DNA of 62,302 nt from CAIVPM01 sp964615145 (lineage in GTDB: Bacteria; Bacteroidota; Bacteroidia; Chitinophagales; Chitinophagaceae). A program made the position numbers and the translations under genes. The DNA lies in contig CAZTOP010000014.1 of NCBI GenBank assembly GCA_964615145.1, positions 1 through 62,302 on the forward strand. The letters are read 5' to 3'. Position 1 is the stretch's first letter, and the number at the start of each line of letters is the position of its first letter. A model generated the notes under the pieces. That model made no database searches. It saw only the letters and a list, made by a program, of their open reading frames with translations, and was not told where the DNA came from. Shown in pieces: positions 33,678-44,229 of this stretch.

Positions 33678-36542
33678 ATGAAATTATGTCTTTCTGTTGT
33701 TTTATTTATCCTATTATCGACTTTCAGTAATGCACAAACAGCTACTTTAAAAGGGAAATTAGTTGATTCTGTTGGCAAACAAAATTTACAAAATGCATCT
33801 ATAAGTTTATTAGAAATTGGTGATAGTACACTTGAGCAATTTACTTTAGCCAAATTAGATGGAAGTTTTTCAATGAAAAATATTCCCTTTGGAACGTATT
33901 TACTTTCTATTTCATTTCAAGGCTTTGCCCCAATAATCAGACAAGTTACTTTTAATGCAAACTCTATTGATAAGGAACTTGGCAATATTTACTTGCAACA
34001 AAAAGCTCAAAACCTCAGTGAGGTAACAGTAACACAAGCACCTATATCAATTAAAACGGACACTGTGGAATATAATGCAGGTAGTTTTAAAACAAAGCCC
34101 AATGCTTTAGCAGAAGATTTATTAAAAAAAATGCCCGGTATTCAAGTTGATAAAGATGGAAATGTAAAAGCTCAGGGAGAGGATGTACAAAGGGTTTTGG
34201 TTGATGGAAAGCGTTTTTTTGGAGATGATCCCAAAATGGCTACAAAAAATTTACCAAGTGATATTATTGATAAAATTCAGGTTTTTGATGCGTTAAGTGA
34301 TCAGAGTGCTTTCACTGGTTTTGATGATGGAAACAAAACCAAAACAATAAACATAGTTACAAAAAAAGATAAACGAAAAGGAACATTTGGCAAAGCAACT
34401 GTAGGTTTGGGTTCAGATGGTAATCAGCTTTTAAATGATCATAATGTAAACCTTAGTAATTTTAATAATGGTAAACAACTAACTTTTACTGGGCAAGGCA
34501 ATAACGTGAATAAACAAAATTTTGGAGTTCAAGATTTTTTAGGAACACTAGGTAATAGTAGTGGTAATATGCGTGGTTTTGGTGGTGGAAAGGGTAGTGG
34601 CGGTGTTGCCAGTTTAATTCAATCTCTAGTTGGTACAAATGGTGGTGGAGGTATTGTAAATACTTGGAGTGGCGGATTAAATTATAGTAGCGACTTGGGT
34701 GGAAAAAACAGGCAAGATGAGTTTAATGGAAGTGGTTTTTACAATAATCAAAAAACCAATAAAGTTGAAAATAGTTTTACCGAAAACTTAAAATCAAACA
34801 ATCCAGATTCATCTACATTTAGCAGTCAATTCAAATCTTCTCTTACTCAAAATTCTAATGGTAGAATTAATTTTAATATTGAAAAAATGCTTGATAGTGC
34901 AGGTGTAAATTCATTTATTTTTAGGCCCAATATTAGCTTCCAAAATACTACAAAAAGTTCAGATGGATCTACAGGGCTAGCTAAAGCTCAAAAAGTGCCT
35001 TTGACCAATTCAAAAACTAACAACGGTAGTGAGAATAGTGGTTACAGTGGTAATATTGATTTCACATTCAGACACAGATTTAAAGCAAAAGGAAGAACCT
35101 TAAGCATTAATGCCACCCTTGGTAGAAATGATAATGATGGTAGCGGTAATAATTATTCTGAAAATGAATATTTCAATATTGGTTATAGAAAAGACACCAT
35201 TGACCAAATGTTTACTAGCTACAGCTCAACCAAAAATTATGGATCCACTATATCTTATACAGAACCCATAGGTAAATTTTCTCAAATTGAGTTTGCTTAT
35301 AACCACAATTATTCTCAAACAGAATCTGATAAAAAAACGTATGCTTTTGATGAAATTTTAAAAGCATATTCTAATCCTGTTTTAAACCTAACCAATGAGT
35401 TTAGAAATACCTATAAATCCGATAGAGGTACTTTAAGTTATCGATACTCTAAAGATAAATTTAACTTAACAATTGGAAATGGTGTTCAATGGGGCAATTT
35501 GAATAGTGTTAATAAATCTACAAGTAATATTATTATTCAGGATTACGTAAATTTATTTCCAACTGCAAATTTTAATTACAGATTTAGTAAGACAAAAAAT
35601 TTAAGACTTAATTATTCAGGGAGAACAAACCAGCCAAGTGTAACTCAATTACAGCCTGTGTTAGACAATAGTGACCCATTAAATATTAAAATTGGAAATC
35701 CAGATTTAAAACAGAAATTCACACACAACTTTAGGGCATTTTACAACTCGTTCAATATCCTTACTCAAAAAATATTTTTTGCAACTATCAATGCTAGTTT
35801 TGTTACCAACGATATTCAAAATGCCATTACTGTAAGAAACAATGGAGTGCAAGTAACACAACCCATTAATCTAAATGGTACTTACAATATTTTGGGATAT
35901 GTGAATTATGGTTTTCCACTGAGGAAACCAAAAAGTAATTTGAATTTTGGTTTAAATTTTAATCGTATGCAAAGCCAGACTTTAGTTAATAACGAAAGTA
36001 ATTTTAATCGTAATACCACTATTGGTACTAACATTATTTGGACTACAAATTTGAAAGAAAAGTGGGATATTAATTTTACAAGTAATACCACTTATAATGT
36101 TGCTAGATATACGTTGCAGCCTACACAAGATGCAGATTATTTTTCTCAATATTTATCTGCAGAAGCTACTTACTATACCAAAAGTGGTTGGATATTTTCT
36201 ACTGATTTAGATTATACTTACAATGGTGGCAGAAGTGATGGTTATAATGCTTCTATTCCATTACTAAATGCAAGTATTGCACGTCAGGTATTTAAAAATA
36301 AAGCAGGAGAAATAAAACTTTACTTTTTTGATTTGTTTAATCAAAATCAAAGTTTCACTAGAAATGTGGCTTCTAATTATATTCAAGATGTGCAAACAAA
36401 AGTGTTAACTAAATATTTTTTAGTAAGCTTTACCTATAACCTGCGAAAATTTAAAGGACAATCTAATATGCCTCCAATGATGAAAATGTTTAGAGGAGGA
36501 GGTGGTGGAAGAAGTGGTGGAATGGGAATGCCACCTATGTAA
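33678..36542 (+). CDS. TonB-receptor-like outer-membrane beta-barrel protein
   Basis: This is a 954-residue outer-membrane protein. The signal peptide MKLCLSVVLFILLSTFSNAQ is followed by a carboxypeptidase-D-regulatory-like domain (TATLKGKLVDSVGKQNLQNA, about residues 21-100), then a plug-like domain (LAEDLLKKMPGIQVDKDGNV, VLVDGKRFFGDDPKMATKNL) and a long beta-barrel. The architecture matches the OMP_b-brl_3 family of Bacteroidota. It lacks an obvious TonB box, so transport may not be TonB-driven. The C-terminal tail is rich in Gly and Met (RGGGGGRSGGMGMPPM), which is odd for a barrel that should end on an aromatic strand. A terminator follows at 36556. Confidence 0.88.
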   Translation: MKLCLSVVLFILLSTFSNAQTATLKGKLVDSVGKQNLQNASISLLEIGDSTLEQFTLAKLDGSFSMKNIPFGTYLLSISFQGFAPIIRQVTFNANSIDKELGNIYLQQKAQNLSEVTVTQAPISIKTDTVEYNAGSFKTKPNALAEDLLKKMPGIQVDKDGNVKAQGEDVQRVLVDGKRFFGDDPKMATKNLPSDIIDKIQVFDALSDQSAFTGFDDGNKTKTINIVTKKDKRKGTFGKATVGLGSDGNQLLNDHNVNLSNFNNGKQLTFTGQGNNVNKQNFGVQDFLGTLGNSSGNMRGFGGGKGSGGVASLIQSLVGTNGGGGIVNTWSGGLNYSSDLGGKNRQDEFNGSGFYNNQKTNKVENSFTENLKSNNPDSSTFSSQFKSSLTQNSNGRINFNIEKMLDSAGVNSFIFRPNISFQNTTKSSDGSTGLAKAQKVPLTNSKTNNGSENSGYSGNIDFTFRHRFKAKGRTLSINATLGRNDNDGSGNNYSENEYFNIGYRKDTIDQMFTSYSSTKNYGSTISYTEPIGKFSQIEFAYNHNYSQTESDKKTYAFDEILKAYSNPVLNLTNEFRNTYKSDRGTLSYRYSKDKFNLTIGNGVQWGNLNSVNKSTSNIIIQDYVNLFPTANFNYRFSKTKNLRLNYSGRTNQPSVTQLQPVLDNSDPLNIKIGNPDLKQKFTHNFRAFYNSFNILTQKIFFATINASFVTNDIQNAITVRNNGVQVTQPINLNGTYNILGYVNYGFPLRKPKSNLNFGLNFNRMQSQTLVNNESNFNRNTTIGTNIIWTTNLKEKWDINFTSNTTYNVARYTLQPTQDADYFSQYLSAEATYYTKSGWIFSTDLDYTYNGGRSDGYNASIPLLNASIARQVFKNKAGEIKLYFFDLFNQNQSFTRNVASNYIQDVQTKVLTKYFLVSFTYNLRKFKGQSNMPPMMKMFRGGGGGRSGGMGMPPM

Positions 36543-36555
36543 AATGATTATTATA

Positions 36556-36587
36556 AAAAAAGCCCTTCTTTGCAGTAGGGCTTTTTT
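36556..36587. terminator. Bidirectional intrinsic terminator
   Basis: An 11-bp stem (AAAAAAGCCCT with AGGGCTTTTTT) closes a 10-base loop. It lies 14 bases after the outer-membrane protein stop and 17 bases before the 3' end of the convergent Spy-like gene. The A-run and T-run let it stop transcripts from both sides. Confidence 0.88.
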
Positions 36588-36603
36588 ATTTGTTAAATCA
36601 GAT

Positions 36604-37200
36604 TTATTTTTTTGTATTCTGCAAGCTTTCTAGTTTTTGTGCTTGTTGTTGTGTTAAAATAGACTTTAAATAATCGGCTCTTTGTTTTTTAACAGCTGCT
36701 AATTGTGCTTTTTTTGCATCTTGACTTAAGTCTTGATTCTGACGTATTGTTTTAGCTTGATTACTAAATTCCTTTTGCTTTGCTTTTAACAATGCTTGCT
36801 GGTCTGTCGTTAGTTGCAATTCAGTATTTAATTTTTTAAGTCTGGCTTTAGCATTGCCTTTCATTTTGTGCTGTTTGCCTTCTTTTAACTTAGCCTTTTG
36901 TTCATCTGTAAGTATGTTATTTACTTGAGATTTTCTTTGTTCTTTAAGTGTTTTCATTTTGCCTTTAAAATCACCTAAAGTCATTCCATCATTGCTTTTT
37001 AAAGCATCTGCTTGTTTTTTAAAATCTTGGTGTATGGCTTTCATCTTTTCTTTTTGATCGGCAGATAAATTTAATTTTTCTGCCATCATTTGATGTTTTC
37101 CTTCACCGTGTTTTCTTGGTTGTACACTTTGGTTGTCTTGTGCCATTACAGAGCCTATTGTTAATAAACAAAAGCTCAGTGGAATAAATAGTTTTTTCAT
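36604..37200 (-). CDS. Spy/CpxP-like periplasmic protein with LTxxQ motifs
   Basis: This is a highly basic, helical secreted protein of about 198 residues. The signal peptide MKKLFIPLSFCLLTIGSVMA is followed by repeated LTxxQ-type motifs (LNLSADQKEKMKAI, LTDEQKAKL, LQLTTDQQALLKA, LTQQQAQKLE) characteristic of Spy/CpxP periplasmic chaperones and metal-stress proteins. The ATG at 37200 is preferred; an in-frame TTG at 37221 would add seven residues before the signal peptide. Its role as an envelope-stress chaperone is inferred from the family. Confidence 0.82.
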   Translation of the reverse strand: MKKLFIPLSFCLLTIGSVMAQDNQSVQPRKHGEGKHQMMAEKLNLSADQKEKMKAIHQDFKKQADALKSNDGMTLGDFKGKMKTLKEQRKSQVNNILTDEQKAKLKEGKQHKMKGNAKARLKKLNTELQLTTDQQALLKAKQKEFSNQAKTIRQNQDLSQDAKKAQLAAVKKQRADYLKSILTQQQAQKLESLQNTKK

Positions 37201-37357
37201 TTTTTTTATTTTTTTGTTCAAGGTAGAGATACATCATTTTAAAAAAAGTTTAAAATGTAATTGTAATAGAAATGTTAAAATGATTTTATTTGAAATGCTT
37301 TTTGTAATTTTTATCATCAATATTAAAGCATAACAAACATTATCTTCGCTGTAACAA

Positions 37358-38404
37358 ATGAGCAATCCTAATTTAAATAAAGACACAGAAAAATTAAGTT
37401 CAAACGAAAGAGAGTTTGAAAACAGTATTCGTCCCACCGAAATTGACGATTTTACAGGTCAACCTCAATTAATTGAAAATCTTACCATTTTTATAAAAGC
37501 AGCAAAAATTAGGGGCGAAGCCTTGGATCATACCTTATTTCACGGTCCTCCGGGTTTAGGAAAAACAACTTTGTCAAGAATTGTTGCAAATGAAATGGGT
37601 GTAAACATTAAAGAAACAAGTGGCCCTGTTATTGAAAAACCTGGCGACTTGGCTGGTTTACTTACAAATCTTGAAGCTAATGATGTGTTGTTTATTGATG
37701 AAATACACAGACTAAGCACTGTGGTAGAAGAATATTTATATGCTGCAATGGAGGATTTTAAAATTGATATAATGATTGATTCTGGTCCCAATGCAAGAAG
37801 TGTTCAAATAAACTTGAATCCATTTACACTTATTGGTGCTACTACAAGAAGTGGTTTGTTAACAGCCCCTTTGTTATCAAGATTTGGAATAAAATCGAGG
37901 TTAGAATATTACAATGCTGCTACACTAAAAAAAATTATTCAACGTAGTGCAGGAATTTTAAATACATCTATTGGTGATGATGCAGCTGCTGAAATTGCTG
38001 GAAGAAGCAGAGGTACACCACGTATTGCAAATGGATTATTAAGACGTGTAAGGGATTTTGCTATGGTGCTAAATGATTGTGTAATAGACTTAGGAATTAC
38101 TCAACACGCCCTTAAAGCTTTAAATGTTGATGAATATGGGCTTGATGATATGGATAATAGAATATTGCTTGCCATTATTGATAAATTCAAAGGTGGACCT
38201 GTAGGATTAACTACTATTGCAACATCTGTTGGAGAAGAGGCTGGAACGATAGAGGAAGTTTACGAACCATTTTTAATACAAGAAGGATTTTTACAACGTA
38301 CACCACGTGGCAGAGAAGCCACATTAAAAGCATATAACCATCTAGGGAAAAAGCCCATTATTAACAACAATATTGGTCTTTTTGGAAATAATGACTCCCT
38401 GTAG
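37358..38404 (+). CDS. ruvB: Holliday junction helicase RuvB
   Basis: This 348-residue AAA+ motor drives branch migration with RuvA. The N-terminus RPTEIDDFTGQPQLIENLTI is followed by Walker A HGPPGLGKTTLSRIV, Walker B DVLFIDEIHRLS, sensor 1 GATTRSGLLTAPLLSRFGI, an arginine-finger region SRGTPRIANGLLRRVRDFA and the winged-helix C-terminus ending QEGFLQRTPRGREAT. All family landmarks are intact. ruvA and ruvC are not nearby. Confidence 0.97.
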   Translation: MSNPNLNKDTEKLSSNEREFENSIRPTEIDDFTGQPQLIENLTIFIKAAKIRGEALDHTLFHGPPGLGKTTLSRIVANEMGVNIKETSGPVIEKPGDLAGLLTNLEANDVLFIDEIHRLSTVVEEYLYAAMEDFKIDIMIDSGPNARSVQINLNPFTLIGATTRSGLLTAPLLSRFGIKSRLEYYNAATLKKIIQRSAGILNTSIGDDAAAEIAGRSRGTPRIANGLLRRVRDFAMVLNDCVIDLGITQHALKALNVDEYGLDDMDNRILLAIIDKFKGGPVGLTTIATSVGEEAGTIEEVYEPFLIQEGFLQRTPRGREATLKAYNHLGKKPIINNNIGLFGNNDSL

Positions 38405-38494
38405 ATTTTATTTGAAAAAAAATATTTTTTTCATAAAATAATCTTAACATTTTTAAAACGTTATAGTTTGGAACGGGTTTTGACTGTTTGAGCT

Positions 38495-38502
38495 TAGTTT
38501 TG
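38495..38502 (+). promoter_or_regulatory. -7 box upstream of the tamB-like gene
   Basis: TAGTTTTG matches TAnnTTTG exactly, 22 bases before the TTG start at 38524. No -33 box at the ideal distance was found, so this is a weak call. Confidence 0.3.
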
Positions 38503-38523
38503 CCCAATTGAGCAGATTATTTT

Positions 38524-41500
38524 TTGAAAAAGTATTTAAACATATTAAAAAAAATTGCGTTAGTACTAGTTTTATTAATTATACTAATGGCAATTGCTAT
38601 TCAAACAAACACTGTACAAAATTGGTTAGTGAATATTGCTACAAATAAAATATCTAATCAATTAGGCACAAAAGTTTCTGTAAAAAGTGTAAGCTTTAGT
38701 TTATTTAATAAAGCTAATATTAATGGACTTTATGTTGAAGATAAAAAGCGAGACACCATACTGTATGCAGGCAATTTGAATATTAGCATTACAGATTGGT
38801 TCTTTTTTAAATCTAAAGCAGATATTCATCATATAGGACTTGAAGATGCTATAATAAAAATGAACAGGAATGACTCTGTTTGGAACTATCAATACATTAT
38901 TGACCATTTCGCATCTAATAGCACTTCTAACAAAAAATCGGGTGGGTTAGATTTACAATTGAAAGAAATCAATTTTAAAAATGTGCAGATTATAAAAAAT
39001 GATGCTTGGAGAGGCGAACTACTTACAGTGAAGCTTGACAAATTAAAAGTCATTGCAGATAGCTTAAACTTTGATAAAAACAAACTTTACGTTAAAAGTA
39101 TTAACATAACCAAACCACAAGTAAACATTCAAAAGTTTCCCGGAAATAGACCTGCAAATTATGTTTTTCCAGTAGTTGTAGAAACTATTTCAGAGAATCC
39201 TTTTTTATTAATAGTTAAAGATTTTGAAATTGAAAAAGGAGAATTAGCCATTAACCACGATTATGATAAACCTACTAATCATTTTGATGGAGCACATATT
39301 TTTTTATCGCCTCTAAATGCCAGTTTCAAAAATTTTAAAATACATCAAGATACATTGTTTGCAGATATTAATTTGAATGCAAAAGAAAGAAGCGGTTTAG
39401 AACTCAAACAGCTAAAAGCTAAATTTAAGTTTACACCAAGAATAATGGAATTAAAGCAATTAAACTTGGATTTAAACAATAGCCATATTACAAATTACTA
39501 TGCAATGAAGTTTAAAAACTTTGATGATGATTTTGCCGAATATGCTACCAATGTTATAATGGATGCACATTTTAGCAACTCTTACATCAACAGTGATGAT
39601 GTTGCATTTTTTGCACCCGATTTAAAAACCTGGAAAAAAGAGTTGCAGATAAATGGTAAGTTTTTAGGCACAGTATCTGATTTTAAAGTGAATGATTTAA
39701 TTGCCAAAGAGAAAAATAATGGCACCACTATATCTGGCACTTTAGCAATGAAAGGTTTGCCAGATATGGATAAAACGATTATTGATTTTAATAATGGCAC
39801 TATTAAAACAAATCATCAAGACTTAGCAGCCATAATTCCAGCATTAAAAAATGTGAACAATCCCAATATTACTGCTTTGGGTACAATATTGTTTACAGGT
39901 AGTTTTTATGGCACCACAAGTAATTTTAACACTAAGGGTGTGCTAACTACTTCACTTGGAAATATTACAACAAACTTATCAATGCAATTGCCAGATAAAA
40001 AAGATGCATTATACAATGGTGAAATTGACATTAATAAATTTAATTTGGGTAAATTTTTAAATGAGGATAAGCTTGGAGTAGTTGATTTTAAAGGCGTTTT
40101 AAGTGGCAGTAGTTTTAAATTATCAAAGCTAAAAACAAAGCTCGAAGGTCATTTTAATGCCCTGGATTTTAATGGCTATCAATACAAAAATATTACAACT
40201 AATGGCACTTTTTTAAATAAATATTTTAAAGGAGAATTGAAAATTGATGACAACAATTTTAATTTAAATGGTCAAGTAGAAGCCGATTTTTCAAAGCAAA
40301 TACCAAGCTTTAATATTTTAGCAGATATATCAAAAATGAATTTACAAAAGTTAAACTTTTCAAAGGATTCATTACACTTAACAGGTTTATTAGACGTTTA
40401 TTTTGCAGGTACCAATATTGATAATTTTTTAGGTACTGCTAAGTTTTTAAATGCCTCCATTTCTAACCAAAATTCAAAATTAAACTTTGACTCTTTAACG
40501 CTTACGTCTGAATATATTGATTCAGTTAAAAATCTTCATTTTGCTGCAAATGATTTCAGTGCAAATGTATCTGGCGATTTTAAAATTCTTGATTTGCCCA
40601 ACTGTTTTCAATATTTTCTGCATAATTATTATCCATCCTATATAGCACCACCTACTACGCTTGTACAAAACCAAAAATTTACAATTAATGTAAATACCAG
40701 ATATATTGAACCATATATACATTTATTTGATAAAAATGTAAATGGGTTTAATGATGCATCGCTTTCTGGGGTCATTGATACTAAAAATAAAATTTTTAAT
40801 ATTGGCTTGTTAATGCCCTATGCTAAATACAAAAACTTTTCTGTAACAGGGGTTGATGTTATTGGTAAGGGTAATGCTGATACATTAATAATTAATGGTA
40901 ATGTTTATGAATTTCAAGTTGGAGATAGTTCTAGTTTTCCCAATACATATTTTTCAATAAATTCCAGTAAAGACATATCAAACATTGCTCTAAAAACCAG
41001 AGCTAGTAACACTTTGAATGAAGCTGACTTTAATGCAAAAGTAGAAACATCGCCCAATGGATTTAAAATAAATTTCAAACCATCTTCATTTATTTTAAAT
41101 GATAAAAAATGGAGGCTAGACAAGGAAGGAGAAATTACATTGTATAAAAATTTTACGGTGGCTAAAAATGTGAAATTCATTCAAGGATTTCAAGAAATTT
41201 CTGTTGAAACAGCTCCAATAGATGATGGTAATACCAATAGTTTGGATGTAAAATTTAAAGATGTGGTTGCAGGCGATTTGATATCATTATTTTCAAAAAA
41301 ATTAAGAATAGAAGGAATTACAAATGGTACCGTACATGTTGATGATATTTTTGGTAAAATCAATGCTACTGCAAATTTGAAAATTGATCAATTTAGATTC
41401 GATAATGATTCAATTGGCGTTGCTTTCATCAAATCTAATTATAATGTAAAAACAGGAATTATTTCGGCTAATATCAACTCACCCAACAGAAATTTTGATT

Positions 41501-43296
41501 TTTCGATAGATGGAATGCTTAATCTAGGCGATTCAAGTTTAGTTCCAATTAATACTGTTTTAGATTTAAGAAACTCCAGAATTGATATTGTTCAAAAACT
41601 TATTGGAACAGATGTTTTTTCAGATATTACGGGGCTTGCATCAGGTAAATTAACAGTTATAGGAAAACCAGACGCCTTGAATTTACGAGGAAAAATTAGG
41701 CTCAACAATGCTGGTTTAAAAGTGAACTTTACACAAGTTTATTACAAAATTGATGAGGCGAATATTTCATTTGACGAGGATGGAATTGATTTTGGTGAGC
41801 TAACTATCAAAGATACTTTTGGCAATACAGGTATTGTTAAAGGAAAGCTTTATGAAAAAAATTTCAAAAAATTATTTTTTGATTTTGATGTTGTAACAAA
41901 TAAGTTACTATTGATAGATACTAAAGCAACAGATAATAACCAGTTTTATGGAAATGCAATAGGTAAGGCAACTCTAAGCTTTAAGGGGCCAGAGGATAAT
42001 GCAAAAATGACTCTTGCTGCTGAAGCTACAGAAGCATCTCATCTTACAATTCCAAACAATAATAATAAAGAAACAAGCGACGCTAGTTTTATAGTTTTTA
42101 AGCCAATTGGAATTGAAATGGCTGAAGCTAAAAAACAAAATAATTTTAATTTACAAGTGGATTTGGATTTATTGGCTAATAACAAAGTAGATATTGATGT
42201 GGTTTTAGATCAATTAACTGGGGATGTTATTAATGCAAAAGGTAACGGAAGATTAAAGATAAAAGTAGGTACTAATGATAAAATGGATATGCGTGGAAAG
42301 TACAATATAGAAGAAGGAAATTATAATTTCAATTTTCAATCTTTTATAAGAAAACCATTTGTTTTAAAAAAAGGAGATAATAATTTTATAGAGTGGAATG
42401 GTGATCCTTCAGATGCCAATATTCATATAGATGCAATGTATGAAGCCAAAAACATAAGCATAAAAGATTTAATTGGAAACAATAATCAAACATCCTTCAA
42501 CAGCGTAAGTAAAAGCTTTAGAGATGATGTATATGTAATAGCAACACTCTCTGGAAAATTGCTAAAGCCTGATATTAAATTCAAGTTTGATTTCCCTCAA
42601 AATAGCCCTATTAAAAACGATGATGTTTTTGATAGATTTAGAAAAAAAATTGAGAGTGATGATAATGAAATGTTAAAGCAAGTTACTTATTTAATTGTAT
42701 TTAATTCATTTGCTCCTTATGGAGAAGCAAGTGTGGCACAAACTAATTTTACATCAATTGGTGTAAATAGTATTTCAGCACTAATTACAAAAGAAATTAA
42801 TAAAAACCTTACTAATCTTTTATATAAGATAACGAAGGATAAAAGTTTGCAGTTTGATTTATCAAGTGCGGTTTATAGTAGCAATGATTTGTTTTCAAGC
42901 ATCAATGCAACATCTACACAATTCGACAGATATAATGTTAAATTTAAAATCGGTAAAAGCTTTTTTAGTGATAAAGTAAGAATTAATTTCGGTAGTGATT
43001 TTGATATCAATTTACGTTCATCAACTCAAAGTGGAAACTTTCAATGGTTGCCTGATTGGAATTTAGAATGGAGTTTGAATGCAGATAAAAATTTATTGTT
43101 ATTAATATTCAGTAAGAACAGTTTGGATATTAGTGGAAATACACTGGGTAGAAGAAACAGACAAGGAGTTGGTATTACTTATAAAAAAGACTTTGATAAA
43201 AACCCATTTGAAAAAAAGAACAATGATGTACAATTTGTAGCACCTACACCACCCGCAAACAAAACACCTGAAGTAAATACAACTGGAGGTAAATAG
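38524..43296 (+). CDS. TamB/DUF490-family translocation and assembly protein, TTG start
   Basis: This is a 1590-residue envelope protein. An N-terminal signal anchor (KKYLNILKKIALVLVLLIIL) leads into an AsmA-like segment (LVNIATNKISNQLGTKVSVK) and then a very long beta-rich body. The C-terminal DUF490/TamB domain includes KGNGRLKIKVGTNDKMDMRG, KYNIEEGNYNFNFQSF, IDAMYEAKNISIKDLI and KPDIKFKFDFPQ. TamB-like proteins span the periplasm and help outer-membrane protein or lipid transport. The start is a TTG at 38524, as no ATG precedes the basic anchor. It is followed 6 bases later by the convergent dehydrogenase. Confidence 0.9.
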   Translation: MKKYLNILKKIALVLVLLIILMAIAIQTNTVQNWLVNIATNKISNQLGTKVSVKSVSFSLFNKANINGLYVEDKKRDTILYAGNLNISITDWFFFKSKADIHHIGLEDAIIKMNRNDSVWNYQYIIDHFASNSTSNKKSGGLDLQLKEINFKNVQIIKNDAWRGELLTVKLDKLKVIADSLNFDKNKLYVKSINITKPQVNIQKFPGNRPANYVFPVVVETISENPFLLIVKDFEIEKGELAINHDYDKPTNHFDGAHIFLSPLNASFKNFKIHQDTLFADINLNAKERSGLELKQLKAKFKFTPRIMELKQLNLDLNNSHITNYYAMKFKNFDDDFAEYATNVIMDAHFSNSYINSDDVAFFAPDLKTWKKELQINGKFLGTVSDFKVNDLIAKEKNNGTTISGTLAMKGLPDMDKTIIDFNNGTIKTNHQDLAAIIPALKNVNNPNITALGTILFTGSFYGTTSNFNTKGVLTTSLGNITTNLSMQLPDKKDALYNGEIDINKFNLGKFLNEDKLGVVDFKGVLSGSSFKLSKLKTKLEGHFNALDFNGYQYKNITTNGTFLNKYFKGELKIDDNNFNLNGQVEADFSKQIPSFNILADISKMNLQKLNFSKDSLHLTGLLDVYFAGTNIDNFLGTAKFLNASISNQNSKLNFDSLTLTSEYIDSVKNLHFAANDFSANVSGDFKILDLPNCFQYFLHNYYPSYIAPPTTLVQNQKFTINVNTRYIEPYIHLFDKNVNGFNDASLSGVIDTKNKIFNIGLLMPYAKYKNFSVTGVDVIGKGNADTLIINGNVYEFQVGDSSSFPNTYFSINSSKDISNIALKTRASNTLNEADFNAKVETSPNGFKINFKPSSFILNDKKWRLDKEGEITLYKNFTVAKNVKFIQGFQEISVETAPIDDGNTNSLDVKFKDVVAGDLISLFSKKLRIEGITNGTVHVDDIFGKINATANLKIDQFRFDNDSIGVAFIKSNYNVKTGIISANINSPNRNFDFSIDGMLNLGDSSLVPINTVLDLRNSRIDIVQKLIGTDVFSDITGLASGKLTVIGKPDALNLRGKIRLNNAGLKVNFTQVYYKIDEANISFDEDGIDFGELTIKDTFGNTGIVKGKLYEKNFKKLFFDFDVVTNKLLLIDTKATDNNQFYGNAIGKATLSFKGPEDNAKMTLAAEATEASHLTIPNNNNKETSDASFIVFKPIGIEMAEAKKQNNFNLQVDLDLLANNKVDIDVVLDQLTGDVINAKGNGRLKIKVGTNDKMDMRGKYNIEEGNYNFNFQSFIRKPFVLKKGDNNFIEWNGDPSDANIHIDAMYEAKNISIKDLIGNNNQTSFNSVSKSFRDDVYVIATLSGKLLKPDIKFKFDFPQNSPIKNDDVFDRFRKKIESDDNEMLKQVTYLIVFNSFAPYGEASVAQTNFTSIGVNSISALITKEINKNLTNLLYKITKDKSLQFDLSSAVYSSNDLFSSINATSTQFDRYNVKFKIGKSFFSDKVRINFGSDFDINLRSSTQSGNFQWLPDWNLEWSLNADKNLLLLIFSKNSLDISGNTLGRRNRQGVGITYKKDFDKNPFEKKNNDVQFVAPTPPANKTPEVNTTGGK

Positions 43297-43302
43297 TTCT
43301 CA

Positions 43303-44229
43303 TTATAATTCAAGTTTATCAATAATAATTTTTGCCATTTTATAAAAAGCTTCATTGCTATAACCAGCAATATGTGGTGTTATAATAACATTATCTTGTT
43401 TCGATAAGAAATCCAATTGATGTTTTTCTTCTTTAGAATATGTTTCCAGTTTTTCATTTTCCAAAACATCTAGTCCAGCAGCTCTAACCTTTTTATTTTT
43501 TATAGCATTAATCAGTGCATTTGTATCTACCACATCTCCACGACTAGTGTTAATAAAGTATGGCTCCCTTTCTAGTGAATTAAAGAATGCTTCATTTGCA
43601 TAGTATTTCGTAAACTCTGTTAAGGGAAGATGTAAACTAATTACATCTGCATGTTGTACAATTTGTTCTACAGATGCTTTTTTTATATACTCATTATCAA
43701 ACCCAGATTTAATAATATCATTTGCTAGAACCTTTACATTAAAGGGCTGTAATATTTTAGCAAACGAACTTCCGGTATGCCCAAAACCAATAATACCAAT
43801 AGTTTTGCCAAAAAGTTCCTCCCCTCTGTTAATATCCCTCAGCCATTTTCCTGCTTTAACTTCAACAGCACTTTTATTAATATTGTTCATTAAACCAAGC
43901 AATAATCCCAAAGAGTGTTCAGCAACAGCATTGCAATTACCCTCGGGGCTACTAACACATTTTATGTTTTTAGTTTTGGCATAAATAACATCAATATGTT
44001 CCATACCACTACCTAACCTTCCAATCCATTTTAAGTTGGTAGCAGCATCAATCATTTGTTTATCAATTACAATACTTGTTGTGGTTATTATTCCAGTAAA
44101 TGAAGAAACTATTGCCAGCAATTCCTCATACTTTATTCCAGGCAGATGAATTATTTTATAGTCTCTAGAAATGAGAGAATCTAAAAGATATTGATGACAC
44201 TTTGCAGTAATGATAACTCGTTTACTCAT
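43303..44229 (-). CDS. NAD-dependent D-2-hydroxyacid dehydrogenase
   Basis: This 308-residue dehydrogenase resembles D-3-phosphoglycerate dehydrogenase. The nucleotide-binding motif GKTIGIIGFGHTGSSFAKIL sits mid-protein. The catalytic residues are Arg in FINTSRGDVVDTNAL, Glu in GLDVLENEKLE and His in ITPHIAGYSNEA. The length is short because there is no C-terminal ACT domain. Its substrate (3-phosphoglycerate or another hydroxyacid) cannot be told from sequence. It overlaps rsmA by 4 bases. Confidence 0.9.
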   Translation of the reverse strand: MSKRVIITAKCHQYLLDSLISRDYKIIHLPGIKYEELLAIVSSFTGIITTTSIVIDKQMIDAATNLKWIGRLGSGMEHIDVIYAKTKNIKCVSSPEGNCNAVAEHSLGLLLGLMNNINKSAVEVKAGKWLRDINRGEELFGKTIGIIGFGHTGSSFAKILQPFNVKVLANDIIKSGFDNEYIKKASVEQIVQHADVISLHLPLTEFTKYYANEAFFNSLEREPYFINTSRGDVVDTNALINAIKNKKVRAAGLDVLENEKLETYSKEEKHQLDFLSKQDNVIITPHIAGYSNEAFYKMAKIIIDKLEL

